DNA from: Streptomyces atratus
Lineage (GTDB): Bacteria > Actinomycetota > Actinomycetes > Streptomycetales > Streptomycetaceae
Length of the DNA stretch: 64,000 nt
Direction: 5' to 3'
Assembly: GCF_900119365.1 (NCBI RefSeq)
Contig: NZ_FPJO01000010.1
Coordinates: forward strand, 149,806-213,805
Positions 1 to 8,360 of the stretch are shown here, one piece after another. Position numbers and translations under genes: made by a program. The notes beneath the pieces are model-generated. The model did no database searches. It saw nothing but the letters and a program-made list of their open reading frames with translations, and was not told the origin of the DNA. Every line of letters starts with the position of its first letter. Within the stretch, counting starts at the first letter, position 1.

Positions 1-1166
1 GTGAGCCGGATTCCGGCGTGCGGGTCGATGACGTCGTCCGCGAACACCTTGCCCGCCCCCAGCTTCAGCGCGGCCCGGCCGATGCCCAGTGCCGAGACGT
101 CGGTGACCCACCCGGCCCCCCGCGCGAGCACCGCCGTCCGCGCCCCCGGCCGGCAGTACCCGCCCCCGTCGAGCACCGGCCCGGTGTCGCCGCCCTGCGC
201 CGTCAGCATCCGGACGAACATCGACAGCGCGGCCCCGGAGTCGACCGCCGACCGCAGCCGCTCCCGGATCCTGCCCTCGGGTTCGTCCGGTTCGGCCACG
301 CGGACCATCTGTACGGCAAGGGCCTCGCACTCCGCCGCCAGCCCGCGGTCACCGCTTCCGCGCAGGAACTCGACCGCTTCGTCGACCTCCGCCGCATTGC
401 CGACGGCCCTGCCCAGGGGGACGGAGCCGTCGCTGAGCACCGCCCGGCAGCGCAGGCCGAACTCGCCGCCGAGCCGGACCAGAAGCCCCGCCAGCCGACG
501 CGCCGTCCCATGGTCGGGAACCAGCGACCCGGCTCCGTACCTGACGTCGAAGACGACCGCGTCGGCGTCGACCGCCACCTTCTTGCTGACGATGCTCGCG
601 GCGATCAGCGGCGCCGACCGGACACAGCCGCTCACCGACCGCAGGTCGTACGTCGCGGTGTCACCGGGCACGAGTTCACCGGAGAAGGACCCGATGACGA
701 CGTCGTCCGCGGCGAGCCGCGCGGCCAGCTCCGCCTCGGTGAACTCGAGCCGGAGCCCCGGCACACTCTCCAGCTTGTCGATCGTGCCCCCGGCGATGCC
801 GAGCCCACGTCCGCTCAGCTTGCAGACCCGGACTCCGAGCGCGGCCACCAGCGGCACGACCACCAACGTCGTCTTGTCGCCGATGCCACCCGTGCTGTGC
901 TTGTCCACGACGGTCCGCCCGCTGCGGCGGATCCTCGCCCCCCGTCGGGCCGGGCCGAGATATGCCCTGGTCAGGGCCACAGTCTCGGTGAACCGCAGCC
1001 CTCTCGCCGCGATGGTCGCCAGCCAGGAGGACAGCTGGTAGTCGGCGAGCCGGCCCGTCCGGTGGAGGCCGAGAACGGCCGACGCCCGCTCCGTGGTGAG
1101 CGTCTCGCCGTGGCGAAGCCGTTCGATGTGCTCCAGGGCGTCGTCGACGCCGAACGTGTCTGTCAT
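1..1166 (-). CDS. Pyrimidine-nucleoside phosphorylase, LipP type (3' end outside window)
   Basis: This is a thymidine/uridine phosphorylase-family enzyme that cleaves a pyrimidine nucleoside with phosphate to give a pentose-1-phosphate. The phosphate-binding KHSTGGIGDK is at residues 89-98 and the family signature SGRGLGIAGGTIDKLE at 118-133. The ATG is preceded by GAGGAG at good spacing and lies 10 nt after the upstream aminotransferase stop. About 388 residues are visible and roughly 40 C-terminal ones are missing. Family members are usually housekeeping salvage enzymes. Here the gene closes a LipK-L-M-N-O-P-like series, so the likely substrate is 5'-amino-5'-deoxyuridine, giving 5-amino-5-deoxyribose-1-phosphate. 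The fold is certain; the pathway role rests on gene order. Confidence 0.9.
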   Translation of the reverse strand, partial: MTDTFGVDDALEHIERLRHGETLTTERASAVLGLHRTGRLADYQLSSWLATIAARGLRFTETVALTRAYLGPARRGARIRRSGRTVVDKHSTGGIGDKTTLVVVPLVAALGVRVCKLSGRGLGIAGGTIDKLESVPGLRLEFTEAELAARLAADDVVIGSFSGELVPGDTATYDLRSVSGCVRSAPLIAASIVSKKVAVDADAVVFDVRYGAGSLVPDHGTARRLAGLLVRLGGEFGLRCRAVLSDGSVPLGRAVGNAAEVDEAVEFLRGSGDRGLAAECEALAVQMVRVAEPDEPEGRIRERLRSAVDSGAALSMFVRMLTAQGGDTGPVLDGGGYCRPGARTAVLARGAGWVTDVSALGIGRAALKLGAGKVFADDVIDPHAGIRL

Positions 1167-1176
1167 CGTCGACTCC

Positions 1177-2451
1177 TCATCGTGCTGCGACCACTTTGCG
1201 GACCCCGGTGACCAGGTGGTCGACGAGCCGGTCCTCCTCCGCGCCGCTCAGGCACGCGGGCGGTGCGAGCAGGACCGTGCTGCCCTGCTGCCGCGTATAG
1301 GCGCCGAGGTCGTAGACCACCTGCTGGACATTCCCGGCGCAGTCGACACCGTCGAGCTCAACGCTCAGCGCGAGACCGTGTCCGCGCACGTCGACCACAC
1401 CGTCGGTACCGCGCAGCTCCCGCTCCAGCGCGCTGAGCAGCCTGGCGCCGATCGCGCGGGCCGCGGCGACGGCCCCGGTCCGGCGCATGTGCTCCAGCGT
1501 CGCGTTCGCCGCCGCGCAGGCGGCGGCCGAGGCCGACATGGTGTGGCCGTACGGCACGATGCTCCCGGCGGGAAGCCGATCGAGCACACGGTGGTCGGCC
1601 GCGACCGCGGACAACGCGCACACACCGTTGGTCAAGCCCTTGCTGAAAGCCGTGAGATCGGGGCGTACGCCCGTGTGCTCGTGCGCGAACCACGCCCCGG
1701 TCCGGCCGACGCCGGTGAACACCTCGTCCAGCACCAGCAGCGCCCCGTACTCGTCGCAGGCACGGCGGATGTCACCGAGCAGTCCCTCGGGCAGCCGGAT
1801 GCCGCCACCGACGTTCAGGAACGGCTCGACGAGCACCGTGCCCGCCGCCGAACCGGCCAGGACCGTCCGCAGCTGCGCGGTGATGTGCTCACGCGCCGCT
1901 CCCGACCGCTGCTCGGCGCCGGTGAACTCGCCGAACGTCAGATGATGGACGCGCACCCCGAACCTGTCCGGTGCGCTGCTGGTCTGCGGCAGGCCGGACA
2001 GCGACTGGCACAGCGCGGTCGAGCCGTGGTAGCCGCGCTCGAAGGTGACGATGCCCGTCCGCCGGCTGTCGACCGCGGCCCAGTACCGCGAGGAGAGCCC
2101 GACGGCGAGTTCGATCGCCTCCGAACCGCTGTTGGCGAAGAAGAATCGGTCGCCGCCGTGTCCCCGGATGTCCCGGAGCCCGTCCGCGAGCCGGTGCGCG
2201 GGCCCGGTGAGCCCCTGGGCCATGTCGACGTGGGCGAGTGTCCTCAGCTGCGACAGGTAGGCGTCCACGATCGGCTCGACACCGTGTCCGCAGAACACGT
2301 TCAGGGCGCCCGACGTCGCGTCGATCACCCGGTGTCCGCCACGGTCGACCAGCCAGGCGCCCTGCCCGGCGACGAACGTCGGCCCGGAGTGGTCGTGGGG
2401 AGCCCGCCAGGGACGCCCAAGGGCCGATGCCGTCTCTTCCCCGGAACTCAT
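1177..2451 (-). CDS. Class III PLP aminotransferase, LipO type (uridine-5'-aldehyde aminotransferase candidate)
   Basis: A 424-residue fold-type I, class III aminotransferase. NSGSEA (107-112) binds the cofactor phosphate, LDEV with Asp242 contacts the PLP pyridine, and Lys271 in TAFSKG is the Schiff-base lysine. The ATG overlaps the stop of the upstream glycosyltransferase by 4 nt, so the two are translationally coupled, and an AAGGGGGA-like RBS precedes it. In A-90289-type clusters the gene in this position transaminates uridine-5'-aldehyde to 5'-amino-5'-deoxyuridine, the aminoribose precursor. The fold is seen in sequence; the substrate is inferred from position. An ornithine- or GABA-type aminotransferase is the fallback reading. 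Confidence 0.88.
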   Translation of the reverse strand: MSSGEETASALGRPWRAPHDHSGPTFVAGQGAWLVDRGGHRVIDATSGALNVFCGHGVEPIVDAYLSQLRTLAHVDMAQGLTGPAHRLADGLRDIRGHGGDRFFFANSGSEAIELAVGLSSRYWAAVDSRRTGIVTFERGYHGSTALCQSLSGLPQTSSAPDRFGVRVHHLTFGEFTGAEQRSGAAREHITAQLRTVLAGSAAGTVLVEPFLNVGGGIRLPEGLLGDIRRACDEYGALLVLDEVFTGVGRTGAWFAHEHTGVRPDLTAFSKGLTNGVCALSAVAADHRVLDRLPAGSIVPYGHTMSASAAACAAANATLEHMRRTGAVAAARAIGARLLSALERELRGTDGVVDVRGHGLALSVELDGVDCAGNVQQVVYDLGAYTRQQGSTVLLAPPACLSGAEEDRLVDHLVTGVRKVVAAR

Positions 2452-3596
2452 CGTTCCCCCTTCCCCTTCTCGATCCATGCGCACAGGTCGCGCGCGGTAC
2501 GGCGGTACGCGTACGAGTCGAGGGGCGCGCGGTCCCCGCGCTGCCGGTGGATCGCCGCCAGGGCGTCGGCGCCCTCCTCGGGGTCGTCCGCGCCGTGGGC
2601 CAGGCCGTCCCTGGTCAACTCGTCGAACGTCGGGCCGTGCCGGTCGAGCACGGTGGGGAGGCCGAACAGCCTCGAGTCCCTGGCCCGCAGCCGCACGCAG
2701 GTGTCGTTCTCGACGCCGCGGCGGCCGACGCAGATCAGCGCAGACGCGCCGGCCAGCACCCGGAAGTACTCCGCCCGACCGAGCGGGGCCCGGCGCACGG
2801 TAACGAAGTCGCCGCACCCGTGCTCCTCGACGGCGTCGAGGAGCACGGACAGCACCACCGCGTTGTCGGCGTTCTCGCGCCCGTACAGGAACACGAGCTC
2901 CACGGGCACGCCGCGGCTCCGGGCCATCCGTACGGCGTCCAGCGCGAATACCGGGTCGAGGTACGTCCACAGGCCGCCCGACCAGACCACCCGGAACGTC
3001 CGCTCCGGGTCCGCCCCGGACAGTTCGCGCCGCGCCGCCGCGGCGGCGGACTCCGAGAACCCGATGGGGATCGTGGAGATCAGCCTGTCGAGTGCCCCCG
3101 ACGCCCGCATCGCCTCCACCGTGACCCGCCCGGTGACACAGAGGTTCGCCACGAGCGTCGCCCGCTCCACGGCCGACCGGCAGGTGAAGAACGTCCCGCT
3201 CGCCAACTGGCGGCGGTACGCCTCCACCGTGTCCCGGTAGACGTCCTCGCGGTCCGCGCTCCGTACCAGCGACGGGTACAGCGCGTGTTCGAGGGGCGGG
3301 GCGTTCTCCACGATCACCGGCTTGCCGCTGTCGACCACGGCTGACAGCCGCTCGGGGGACGGCGAGTCGAAGGAATAGACCATGTCGCTCCGCCGCAGTT
3401 CGTCGGCCCACGCCGCCTCCCGGGTCACCAGCCGGACCCCGGCACCGAGCTGCTCGGGCAGAGATCCCGGTGAGAAGACCGTGACGTCGGCGACCCGCGC
3501 GATCTCCGCAGCGAGTTCCCGCGCGCGCAGCCCGATTCCGCCCAGCGACGTCCAGTCGACGCGGTGTCCGGTGCAGTCCATCAGTACGTCGGGCAT
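2448..3596 (-). CDS. GT-B-like glycosyltransferase, LipN type (aminoribosyltransferase candidate)
   Basis: A protein of about 382 residues resembling GT-B glycosyltransferases, with an N-terminal SLGGIGLRARELAAE segment and a C-terminal donor-binding half (VVWSGGLWTYLDP, VFLYGRENADN, and a late segment ending PTFDELTRDGL). No membrane segment is apparent, so it is probably cytoplasmic. Two starts are possible: ATG 3596, overlapping the upstream nucleotidyltransferase by 16 nt, or ATG 3581, overlapping its stop by one base. In the LipK-P pathway this enzyme moves 5-amino-5-deoxyribose from a UDP donor to 5'-C-glycyluridine. Family recognition is moderate, and the position between LipM- and LipO-like genes is the strongest argument for the specific role. 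Confidence 0.78.
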   Translation of the reverse strand: MPDVLMDCTGHRVDWTSLGGIGLRARELAAEIARVADVTVFSPGSLPEQLGAGVRLVTREAAWADELRRSDMVYSFDSPSPERLSAVVDSGKPVIVENAPPLEHALYPSLVRSADREDVYRDTVEAYRRQLASGTFFTCRSAVERATLVANLCVTGRVTVEAMRASGALDRLISTIPIGFSESAAAAARRELSGADPERTFRVVWSGGLWTYLDPVFALDAVRMARSRGVPVELVFLYGRENADNAVVLSVLLDAVEEHGCGDFVTVRRAPLGRAEYFRVLAGASALICVGRRGVENDTCVRLRARDSRLFGLPTVLDRHGPTFDELTRDGLAHGADDPEEGADALAAIHRQRGDRAPLDSYAYRRTARDLCAWIEKGKGER

Positions 3597-4279
3597 CGCA
3601 GGCCCCACACATCGGACGGCCGCGTCACGTTGACGTAGCTCTCGACCTCGACGTAGGCCGCGCCGCACAGGACGCGCGCCGGGTCGCTCGCCACCGCCGG
3701 CAGCAGCTCCCGGTGGCCGGGGGAGACCATCGGGACCACCCACAGCCCGTCGAACCGGTCGAGGCCCCGCTGCGGTTTCTCCTCGCACGCCGTGATGACA
3801 CCGGTCCTCCGGTCGAGCGCCACCGCGCCGTCGGCGCGCAGGACCTCGGGGTCCGTGGTCGGGTGGACCAGTGCCGACCGGCCGTGCCGCCGCGCCATGT
3901 CCATCGCCTCCGCGAAGTCGTCCTCTCCGGTGGTGAAGATCTGGTCGGGGAGCACCACGGCGGTCACCCCTTCGCAGTAGGGGAGACCGGCGCGGACGGC
4001 ACCGCCCAGACCCGGTCCGTGCCGCCGCGGGTTCTGCACGGTGAAGACCACCTCCGCGCCGCGTCCGCCCAGTTCCTCCCCGATCACGTCCATGGACCGG
4101 GCCCGGCCCGCGCCGACGACGCCGACGATCCGCACCTGGGTCAGGTCGAGCGCGGCCAGCGGTTCGAGGCAGCAGTGCAGCACGGTGCGGTGCGGGCTCA
4201 CGGCGTGGAGTTCCTTCGGGTACGGAGCCCCGAAGCGCGTCCCCTTCCCGGCCATCGGGACGATGACGGAGGCCCTCAT
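3581..4279 (-). CDS. Sugar-1-phosphate nucleotidyltransferase, LipM type
   Basis: A 232-residue NTP-transferase. The N-terminal VPMAGKGTRFG (residues 7-17) is the nucleotide-binding loop of glucose-1-phosphate thymidylyl/uridylyltransferases, followed by a conserved KE at 22-23. A second metal-site region is suggested by VVLPDQIF. It is shorter than the usual RmlA or GalU proteins (about 290 residues), as expected for a minimal domain. Its ATG overlaps the upstream dioxygenase stop by 4 nt. In the aminoribosyl-nucleoside pathway this enzyme would activate 5-amino-5-deoxyribose-1-phosphate to the UDP-sugar used by the neighbouring glycosyltransferase. The fold is clear; the sugar is inferred. 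Confidence 0.86.
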   Translation of the reverse strand: MRASVIVPMAGKGTRFGAPYPKELHAVSPHRTVLHCCLEPLAALDLTQVRIVGVVGAGRARSMDVIGEELGGRGAEVVFTVQNPRRHGPGLGGAVRAGLPYCEGVTAVVLPDQIFTTGEDDFAEAMDMARRHGRSALVHPTTDPEVLRADGAVALDRRTGVITACEEKPQRGLDRFDGLWVVPMVSPGHRELLPAVASDPARVLCGAAYVEVESYVNVTRPSDVWGLRCPTY

Positions 4280-5106
4280 GACGTGCGCCCCGGGGCGTCG
4301 GTGTGCAGGCTGCGCAGGAGCAGACGCGGGCACCGCGGGTCGTCGGTGAAGTTCTCCCTGCCGTGGGCCAGCACGTCGTTGCGGAAGATCAGGCACTGAC
4401 CGGCCTGGAGAAGCAGGTCGATCCGGACGTCCGGGTCGTCCCGCCGGGCCCTGAAGTAGCCCAGCGCACGTGCGAGGGACTTCTGTTCCACGGCGTCCTT
4501 CGGGTACCAGCGCTCGACCTGTCCTTCGCCGTACCGGGTGGCGTAGTGGCCGTCTCCGAGCTCGGCGAACACGGGCCCGACGGCCTCGCGGACCGCGCCG
4601 GGGATCGTCGACCGCCTGCCGAGGATCGTGCCCCGCAACAGGACCTCGGCCGCCTCGGGATCCTCCGTCCGCAACTCGTCGAACACCCGCCCCGCGTTGA
4701 GCAGGAACGTCCTGCCGCCTCCGTGCGCCGGGCGTACGCAGTACAACAGGGTCGTCCGGATGGTCCCGATGTCCTCCAGGAGCCCGTCGGTGTGCCAGCC
4801 CTGTGCCGCGCCGGTGTGGAAGGCCGGGTGGTCCGAGCCCGCCTTCCGCGTCACCTCGGTGACGAGCGGCGCGTCCCGGTCGCGGTACAGGAGCGGGGCG
4901 TAGGGTTCCCTCAGCCCGAAGTCGGCGCGTATCGCCGCCATCTCCCGGTGTGCGTCCTCCGTCGACACGGTCCCGGCCGGGCTCCGCGTCACTGCGAAGC
5001 CGTAGGCCTCCAGCATGTCGTGCGTCCTGTCGGGCTTCAGCAGATCGGTCACGTATCCGCGGCCGTGTGCGGTCAGCTCCGTGTAGTCCGACCTCATCAG
5101 TTGCAT
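4276..5106 (-). CDS. TauD-like Fe(II)/2-oxoglutarate dioxygenase, LipL type (UMP oxygenase candidate)
   Basis: A 276-residue TauD/clavaminate-synthase-like dioxygenase. The metal triad is visible as His105-x-Asp107 in QGWHTDG and His248 in VLAHGRENF, with a 2-oxoglutarate-binding Arg near 261-265. Proteins in this position of A-90289 and caprazamycin clusters convert UMP to uridine-5'-aldehyde with loss of phosphate, the first committed step. The next gene upstream is the SHMT-like partner that would consume the aldehyde. ATG 5106 is used, with GGGGA 8 nt upstream; ATG 5097 is an alternative. Catalytic residues are seen; the UMP substrate is inferred from context. Confidence 0.88.
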   Translation of the reverse strand: MQLMRSDYTELTAHGRGYVTDLLKPDRTHDMLEAYGFAVTRSPAGTVSTEDAHREMAAIRADFGLREPYAPLLYRDRDAPLVTEVTRKAGSDHPAFHTGAAQGWHTDGLLEDIGTIRTTLLYCVRPAHGGGRTFLLNAGRVFDELRTEDPEAAEVLLRGTILGRRSTIPGAVREAVGPVFAELGDGHYATRYGEGQVERWYPKDAVEQKSLARALGYFRARRDDPDVRIDLLLQAGQCLIFRNDVLAHGRENFTDDPRCPRLLLRSLHTDAPGRTS

Positions 5107-5179
5107 GCCACGCGTCCCCGCACGTCGAAGACGGTCCGATCGGCCACGTCCCCCGCCCCGGCACCGCAGGGCCTTCCGG

Positions 5180-6463
5180 TCAGCACGTACACAGCCCGGC
5201 CTCCACTCTCAGCTTCTCGGGATCGGTGTAGAAGGGCGGACCGAACCGGGCACGGATCCCGCTCACCGTCCGCGGTCCGAGCGGTCGCTCCCGCGCCGTG
5301 ACCAGGGCGGCGGCAAGTTCCTCCACCGCCTGCGGACCGGCGCCCTCGAAGGTGATCTCGTTCGAACCGAGGCGCAGGTGCACGCCCGGCATCCCCGGCA
5401 TCGACGACTGCAGATTGACCCGGATACCCGCCTCGGCCAGCCTGTTCGACAGGGCGTACGCGGCTGCCGGGCCCTCCAGTGCCACCCACACCTGGTGTGT
5501 GTCGGTGTAGCCGGTGCCGCTGTCGCCGTGGACCCGGAACCCCGCGTCGGCCAGTGCGGCGGCGAGCCGTCGCGCGTTGTCGTTGGTCGTCCGGGCGTAG
5601 TCCCCGATCCGGTGCTCGACCTCCAGCGCGGCCAGCGACAGTGCCAGGGTCTCCGCGAAGTGGTGACTGCTGACCAGGTCGAACTGGGCGGAGCGCAGGC
5701 TCTCGTCGATGTCCTCGGCGTCGGTGAAGACCACGCCCTTGTGCGGTCCGGGGAACGACTTGTGGGTCGAGCCGCCGAAGGCGTCGGCCCCGCAAGCCAG
5801 CGGGTTCTCCACGAGACCGCCGAGGACGAGGCCGAGGTAGTGGCTGGCGTCCACGTACAGCCGCGTGGCCGGGCTCACCCTCCGCACCACGTCCGACATC
5901 GTTCCGAAGTCCGGCACCCTGACGCAGTTCTGCACGTCCACGTACACCAGGTCCACGTCGCCGGGGGCGAGCGCGTCCGCCAGTTCCGAGGTGTCGACCC
6001 GGCCGTTCTCGCAGCCGAGCAGACGGGACCGCCGGCCCAGCCTGGTGAGCAGCGCCGGGGTGGCGTAGTGGCCGCCGGATTCCTGGTCGACGCTCACCAC
6101 GGTCGAGCCCGGAGCGGACAGGGCGGCGACGGTGAGAATCATCGCGCTCATCCCCGATATCGGCCGCACGTTGCAGTACCGCGCCGAGGCCATCCGCCGG
6201 AGCGCCCCGGCCCCGAGCGCCTCGATGTGCGCGATGTCCTCCCCGCCGCGGAACTCCCAGAACATGGGGTCGCCCGCGGTGTTGAAGAAATACCGGTTGG
6301 AGAAGTCGGAACCCAGTGGCACCGAGGCCAGGGGCGAGATCCGGTTCTCGCTGGGCACGAGGTTGAGGGCGTGCGCGGCCCGCCGGTCGGCGTCGGCTAT
6401 CGCCCTGCCCAGCATCAGCGGGTCGACGCCCGCCGATGTCTTTCCGCCAGTTCGCTCCGTCAC
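5180..6463 (-). CDS. SHMT-like PLP transaldolase, LipK type (5'-C-glycyluridine synthase candidate)
   Basis: A 427-residue member of the serine hydroxymethyltransferase fold, with LVPSEN at 35-40 (LIASEN in ordinary SHMT) and the PLP lysine Lys235 in GGSTHKSFPGPHKG. The start is a GTG with a GAGG-containing RBS, 4 nt after the upstream stop. SHMT relatives inside nucleoside-antibiotic clusters act as L-threonine:aldehyde transaldolases. LipK combines L-threonine with uridine-5'-aldehyde to give 5'-C-glycyluridine and acetaldehyde. A housekeeping SHMT is unlikely because the gene sits in this operon beside a LipL-like enzyme and diverges at the LIASEN motif. Fluorothreonine transaldolase is another SHMT-like option, but nothing fluorinase-like is present. 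Confidence 0.88.
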   Translation of the reverse strand: MTERTGGKTSAGVDPLMLGRAIADADRRAAHALNLVPSENRISPLASVPLGSDFSNRYFFNTAGDPMFWEFRGGEDIAHIEALGAGALRRMASARYCNVRPISGMSAMILTVAALSAPGSTVVSVDQESGGHYATPALLTRLGRRSRLLGCENGRVDTSELADALAPGDVDLVYVDVQNCVRVPDFGTMSDVVRRVSPATRLYVDASHYLGLVLGGLVENPLACGADAFGGSTHKSFPGPHKGVVFTDAEDIDESLRSAQFDLVSSHHFAETLALSLAALEVEHRIGDYARTTNDNARRLAAALADAGFRVHGDSGTGYTDTHQVWVALEGPAAAYALSNRLAEAGIRVNLQSSMPGMPGVHLRLGSNEITFEGAGPQAVEELAAALVTARERPLGPRTVSGIRARFGPPFYTDPEKLRVEAGLCTC

Positions 6464-6467
6464 CTCA

Positions 6468-7802
6468 TCACCTCAACGCCGTTTCGAGGATGCTCACGGT
6501 GCCGACGGCATCCGGCTCCGCGACCGAACAGTTGAACCGCACCCAGGGGCGGGTGCAGTCGTACAGGACCGCCCACGGCTCGTCGCTGCCCCCGAAAATC
6601 GCCGCCGGGTTGAGTTTGAGCCCCGCCTCCCGGCCGATCCGGTTGCACCACACGACCGCGCCTTCCGGCCCGTCGACCCGGACCGGTAGCGGCAGGAACA
6701 GGGAGTAGCCGGTCTCCGGGTACCGGGAGTCGAGATCGATGCCCAGCGGCACGAGCCGGTTGCGGTAGACCGTGAGGACCGCCGCGTAGTGCCGCGCCAT
6801 GCCGCGCAGGTACCGGTCGAGGATGTCGACGACCGGTGATTCCCACAGCATCGTCGCGAGGGGATCGTCGGCGGCCGGCCGGCTCGACGCGACCTCGGGG
6901 GGAAACAGCGGAGGCCGTGGTGCCGTGGTGCCCTTCCGCTGTGCCGCCCGTGCGCACATCAGCGCGACGTACAGCGCGACGACGCCGGTGGACAACGGGT
7001 TCAGCGCGTAGCAGCGCTCGAACCGGTCCGCCTCCAGATACCGTCTGAGGCCGGGATCCCGGGTGATCAGCAGGCCCGCGCGCAGTCCGGGGACCGACAG
7101 GTCCTTGCTCGCGGTGAGCATGACGCAGCCCCGGCCGAGATCGAAGTCCCGGACGGCCTCGCGCAGATGCCGGTCGTCCACCGCGGACCCCTTGCCGGCC
7201 GCCGCGGACACCTGGAAGACCGAATCGAGGATGCGGAAGTCGTCGCCGGCCCCGTCGGGCAACCGGAAACGCCGACCGGTCACCCCGTTGGGCACGATGT
7301 CGACCAGGGCCTTGGGCGCGCCCGACCGGGTGCCGTGCAGCAGACCGTCGCCGTTGTAGTGGGCGCCGACCGGCATGCCCCACCGGCGGGCGGACTGTTC
7401 GAAGGCGTAGTAGCAGGGCAGCGGCAGCACGTACTCGTACCCCCGCCCGGCGAGATACCCGGTGACCACACTGATCGCCTCCGTCGACCCGGACATGACG
7501 AACACATCGCCGGGCCCGATGTCGAAACGGCCCAGCCATTCCGCTGCGAGCGCACTGATCAGGTGCCGGTCGGAGCCGTCGAACCCGGTCGAGTAGTCCG
7601 TCATGCGCTGCTGTTCGAACAACACCGTGATCAGGGCACGAATCTGCGCCACGAGCTCCGGAGCGGCCGGGTACATGTTGCGGCCGTATCCGATCTGGCG
7701 CGATGTGGACACCCCGTGCCGGAGGCGCCGGTACGCGACCACGCACGCCGCGTCCCGTGTCTCCGTCACGACTTCCTCCGGAAAGATCGTCATGAGCACC
7801 AC
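6468..7802 (-). CDS. Fold-type I PLP enzyme, class I aminotransferase-like (Mur24-type alkyltransferase candidate)
   Basis: About 441-444 residues of class I/II aminotransferase fold: SGSTEA (104-109) for the cofactor phosphate, the stacking-aromatic region PLPCYYAFEQ (127-136), and Lys233 in LTASKDLS as the PLP lysine. GTG 7802 and 7799 lie directly after the upstream stop and ATG 7793 follows; none has a clear RBS, so the start is uncertain. The residue after the lysine and the surrounding loop differ from ordinary aspartate or alanine aminotransferases. In muraymycin, a protein annotated as an aminotransferase (Mur24) instead transfers the 3-amino-3-carboxypropyl group of SAM to glycyluridine. 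This gene could do the same here, supplying the diazepanone carbon unit. A true aminotransferase remains possible. Confidence 0.78.
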   Translation of the reverse strand: MVLMTIFPEEVVTETRDAACVVAYRRLRHGVSTSRQIGYGRNMYPAAPELVAQIRALITVLFEQQRMTDYSTGFDGSDRHLISALAAEWLGRFDIGPGDVFVMSGSTEAISVVTGYLAGRGYEYVLPLPCYYAFEQSARRWGMPVGAHYNGDGLLHGTRSGAPKALVDIVPNGVTGRRFRLPDGAGDDFRILDSVFQVSAAAGKGSAVDDRHLREAVRDFDLGRGCVMLTASKDLSVPGLRAGLLITRDPGLRRYLEADRFERCYALNPLSTGVVALYVALMCARAAQRKGTTAPRPPLFPPEVASSRPAADDPLATMLWESPVVDILDRYLRGMARHYAAVLTVYRNRLVPLGIDLDSRYPETGYSLFLPLPVRVDGPEGAVVWCNRIGREAGLKLNPAAIFGGSDEPWAVLYDCTRPWVRFNCSVAEPDAVGTVSILETALR

Positions 7803-8360
7803 TCAGCGCTTCGCCAGCAGCGGCGTCATCGCTTGGGCGATCGGCGAGACCACCCATTCCGACGACGCGTCGGGCAGCAGGTCGATCCAGTGGTCGACCG
7901 GCGCCCGCGGGTGCTCGACGAACTCCAGGTACTCGCCCAGTCGTGCCAACTGCCAGTTTCGTACACGGTGGTAGTCCGCCGAATCCCGCTCGAAGAACGA
8001 GAAGGTGTCCGCCAGGCGCTCGCAGTACTCCCGGGGCGCCCGGAGGCCGACGACATGGACCGTTTCTCCCCGGCGCGCGATGTCGGCCCGCAGGAGGGAC
8101 AGTCGCTCGCTCGAATGGACGTTCATCGGTGCCAGGACGCAGCCGCTGCCGTGCCGGGCGGTGTGGACGCACAGCGACGTGAACAGCGCCTGCCAGACGG
8201 GGTCCTCCTGGAAGTTCTCCGGCAGGCCGGTACGGAACTCCATCAGGGCGAACCCCAGCTGCTCCCCGTCGACGACCTCGACACCACCGAGCCGACCGGC
8301 GACTGCCCGCGCGATCTCCATCCTCGGCAGCGCCCAGGGGCCCGTGACGACTATGATCAT
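7803..8360 (-). CDS. TmrB-like P-loop-fold protein, probable nucleoside-antibiotic resistance
   Basis: A 185-residue protein. The middle strongly recalls the tunicamycin-resistance protein TmrB: the order DGEQLGFAL, FQEDPVWQALF, VLAPMNVHSSE and a following helix-strand track TmrB closely. TmrB protects against tunicamycin, a nucleoside inhibitor of the MraY/WecA family, so a homologue in this cluster fits self-protection or modification of the product. The phosphate loop is degenerate: where TmrB has an intact GxxxxGK[ST], this protein reads VTGPWALPRME at residues 5-15, so the canonical Lys and Ser/Thr are missing. It starts at ATG overlapping the methyltransferase stop by 4 nt. Activity as a kinase or ATPase is therefore uncertain. 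Confidence 0.75.
   Translation of the reverse strand: MIIVVTGPWALPRMEIARAVAGRLGGVEVVDGEQLGFALMEFRTGLPENFQEDPVWQALFTSLCVHTARHGSGCVLAPMNVHSSERLSLLRADIARRGETVHVVGLRAPREYCERLADTFSFFERDSADYHRVRNWQLARLGEYLEFVEHPRAPVDHWIDLLPDASSEWVVSPIAQAMTPLLAKR

Noticed and set aside
1..1166. Ordinary nucleoside-salvage deoA locus
   Set aside because: No deoC, deoB or cdd neighbours; the gene is coupled to a LipO-like aminotransferase series.
1093..3240. 715-codon plus-strand frame over the nucleoside genes
   Set aside because: The minus strand carries coupled genes with RBSs and catalytic motifs; the plus frame has none.
5180..6463. Housekeeping serine hydroxymethyltransferase (glyA)
   Set aside because: Operon position, LVPSEN in place of LIASEN, and a neighbouring LipL-like dioxygenase favour a transaldolase.
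5180..6463. Fluorothreonine transaldolase
   Set aside because: SHMT-like fold is shared, but no fluorinase or fluoroacetaldehyde genes are in view and the flanking set matches glycyluridine synthesis.
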